From Gammaproteobacteria bacterium (GTDB lineage: Bacteria; Pseudomonadota; Gammaproteobacteria; Steroidobacterales; PWYM01): DNA of 36,264 bases. Location of the stretch: assembly GCA_020832005.1 (NCBI GenBank), contig JAFIFN010000025.1, positions 1 through 36,264 of the forward strand. Direction: 5' to 3'. The translations under genes were made by a program, and so were the position numbers. Each line of letters begins with the position of its first letter. The stretch's first letter is position 1. The notes below the pieces were generated by a model that saw only the letters and a list, made by a program, of their open reading frames with translations, searched no databases and was not told where the DNA came from. Shown one piece after another: positions 34,964 through 36,264 of this stretch.

Positions 34964-36264
34964 ATGCCTACTGTCGCCACAGCGCATATCGACTCGTTCG
35001 CTCGCGATCACCTGCCGCCGCGCGAGCAGTGGCCGGAATTCCGGTTCGAGCTGCCTGAACTGGCCTACCCTGAGCGGCTGAACTGTGCCCGGGTGCTGCT
35101 CGACGAGGCCGTGGACGAGGGCCACGGAGAGCGCAGCGCCCTGCATGCCGCCAGTGGTACCTGGTCCTACAACCAGGTGCTGGAGACCTCGTGCCGCATC
35201 GCCCATGTACTGGTCGAGGATCTTGGTCTGGTACCCGGCAACCGGGTCTTGCTGCGCGGTGCCAATACCCCCTGGCTGGTGGCCTGCTGGTTCGCGGTCA
35301 TTCGCGCGGGGGGTATTGCGGTCACGACGATGCCCATGTTGCGTGCCGGTGAACTTGCCGTGATCGCTGAAAAGGCGCAGATCAGCCACGCATTGTGTGA
35401 TGCGCGCCTGGCGGAAGAACTCGAGCAGGCTGCCGGCGACACGCCCTGGTTGCAGCGCAGGCTGCTTTTCGGCGATTCGGCCTTTGAAAAGCGTCTTGAC
35501 AGCAAACCAACGCAGTTTCCCTGCATTGATACCCACCAGGAAGATGTTGCCCTGCTGGCTTTCACCTCGGGCACGACCGGGGTTCCCAAGGCGACGATGC
35601 ACTTCCACCGTGACGTACTTGCAATGAGCGATACCTTCGCCCGATACATTCTTCGCACCAGTCCCGACGATATCTACCTGGGCAGCCCGCCGCTGGGCTT
35701 TACCTTCGGGCTGGGCGCGCTGCTGGTGTTTCCCTTTCGATTCCGTGCAGCTTCGGTGCTGGTTGAGGCACCGTCGCCGGACAAGCTGCTCGCGGCCATC
35801 GAGCAGTTCGGCGTCACCGCGCTATTTACGGCGCCGACGGCCTATCGCAGCCTGCTGGGCGAGATCGATGAGCGTCACCTGCGTACGCTGAAGACCTGCG
35901 TGTCGGCCGGCGAGCCGCTGCCGCGCGCAACCTCTGATGCCTGGCATGATCGTACGGGAATTCGCATCATTGATGGTATCGGCACCACCGAGATGATCCA
36001 CATATTCCTGTCCTGTGCCGGCGAGGAGATTCGCCCGGGCAGTACCGGCAAGCCGGTGCCGGGTTACGAGGTGTGCGTGCTCGACGAGCGCAATCGACCA
36101 CTGCCGCCCGGTAATTCGGGCCGACTGGCAGTCAAGGGGCCTACCGGCTGCCGATATCTTGGCGACAAGCGTCAGCGTGACTACGTCATTGACGGCTGGA
36201 ATGTCACGGCGGACCGCTATCGCGTGGACGAGGACGGATACTTCTGGTTCATTGCGCGCGCAGA
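34964..36264 (+). CDS. Benzoate-CoA ligase-like AMP-dependent synthetase (3'-truncated by window edge)
   Basis: Hand translation from ATG 34964 stays open to the end; P-loop LLAFTSGTTGVPKATMHFHRD, IIDGIGTTEMIHIFLS, GWNVTADRYRVDEDGYFWF; absent from the ORF track because no stop codon is present. Confidence 0.9.
   Translation, partial: MPTVATAHIDSFARDHLPPREQWPEFRFELPELAYPERLNCARVLLDEAVDEGHGERSALHAASGTWSYNQVLETSCRIAHVLVEDLGLVPGNRVLLRGANTPWLVACWFAVIRAGGIAVTTMPMLRAGELAVIAEKAQISHALCDARLAEELEQAAGDTPWLQRRLLFGDSAFEKRLDSKPTQFPCIDTHQEDVALLAFTSGTTGVPKATMHFHRDVLAMSDTFARYILRTSPDDIYLGSPPLGFTFGLGALLVFPFRFRAASVLVEAPSPDKLLAAIEQFGVTALFTAPTAYRSLLGEIDERHLRTLKTCVSAGEPLPRATSDAWHDRTGIRIIDGIGTTEMIHIFLSCAGEEIRPGSTGKPVPGYEVCVLDERNRPLPPGNSGRLAVKGPTGCRYLGDKRQRDYVIDGWNVTADRYRVDEDGYFWFIARA

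Noticed and set aside
1-36264. CRISPR arrays, tRNA/rRNA genes, transposases, prophage or toxin-antitoxin modules
   Set aside because: No repeat-spacer pattern, RNA gene signature or mobile-element protein motif noticed in the translations or sequence.

Overview
GC-rich proteobacterial (probably gammaproteobacterial; inference) catabolic gene cluster. I see no RNA genes, CRISPR arrays or mobile elements. Readable content: three TonB-dependent receptors; three paralogues with an allene-oxide-cyclase/dirigent-like barrel signature (two with Tat-like leaders); a CMD-MFS-IorAB-acyl-CoA dehydrogenase operon; a DoxX gene; a 2-keto-4-pentenoate-hydratase-like gene; a NicX-like (2,5-dihydroxypyridine 5,6-dioxygenase family) gene followed by an alpha/beta hydrolase and MDR oxidoreductases; a diverged DapA-family gene with a second acyl-CoA dehydrogenase and a YdhR-like protein; a LysR regulator divergent from a FadJ/FadB-like fusion plus a FAH-family gene; two NmrA-type SDRs; a diheme cytochrome c; a lipoprotein; and a truncated benzoate-CoA-ligase-like gene. 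The left edge holds the 5' end of a probable hotdog thioesterase on the minus strand. The most notable non-coding signal is a bipartite element GTTATG-N18-ATTGG. I found five exact copies and two one- or two-mismatch variants, all intergenic and all co-directional with the downstream gene. In addition, a LysR-type 15-bp palindrome family (ATAACT-N3-AGTTAT, T-N11-A) sits in three divergent intergenic regions, one of them the LysR gene's own. Together these suggest that most of the window is one dispersed regulon for uptake and degradation of an unidentified, probably (hetero)aromatic or polycyclic, substrate. All protein calls are from reading translated motifs; no database search was run.
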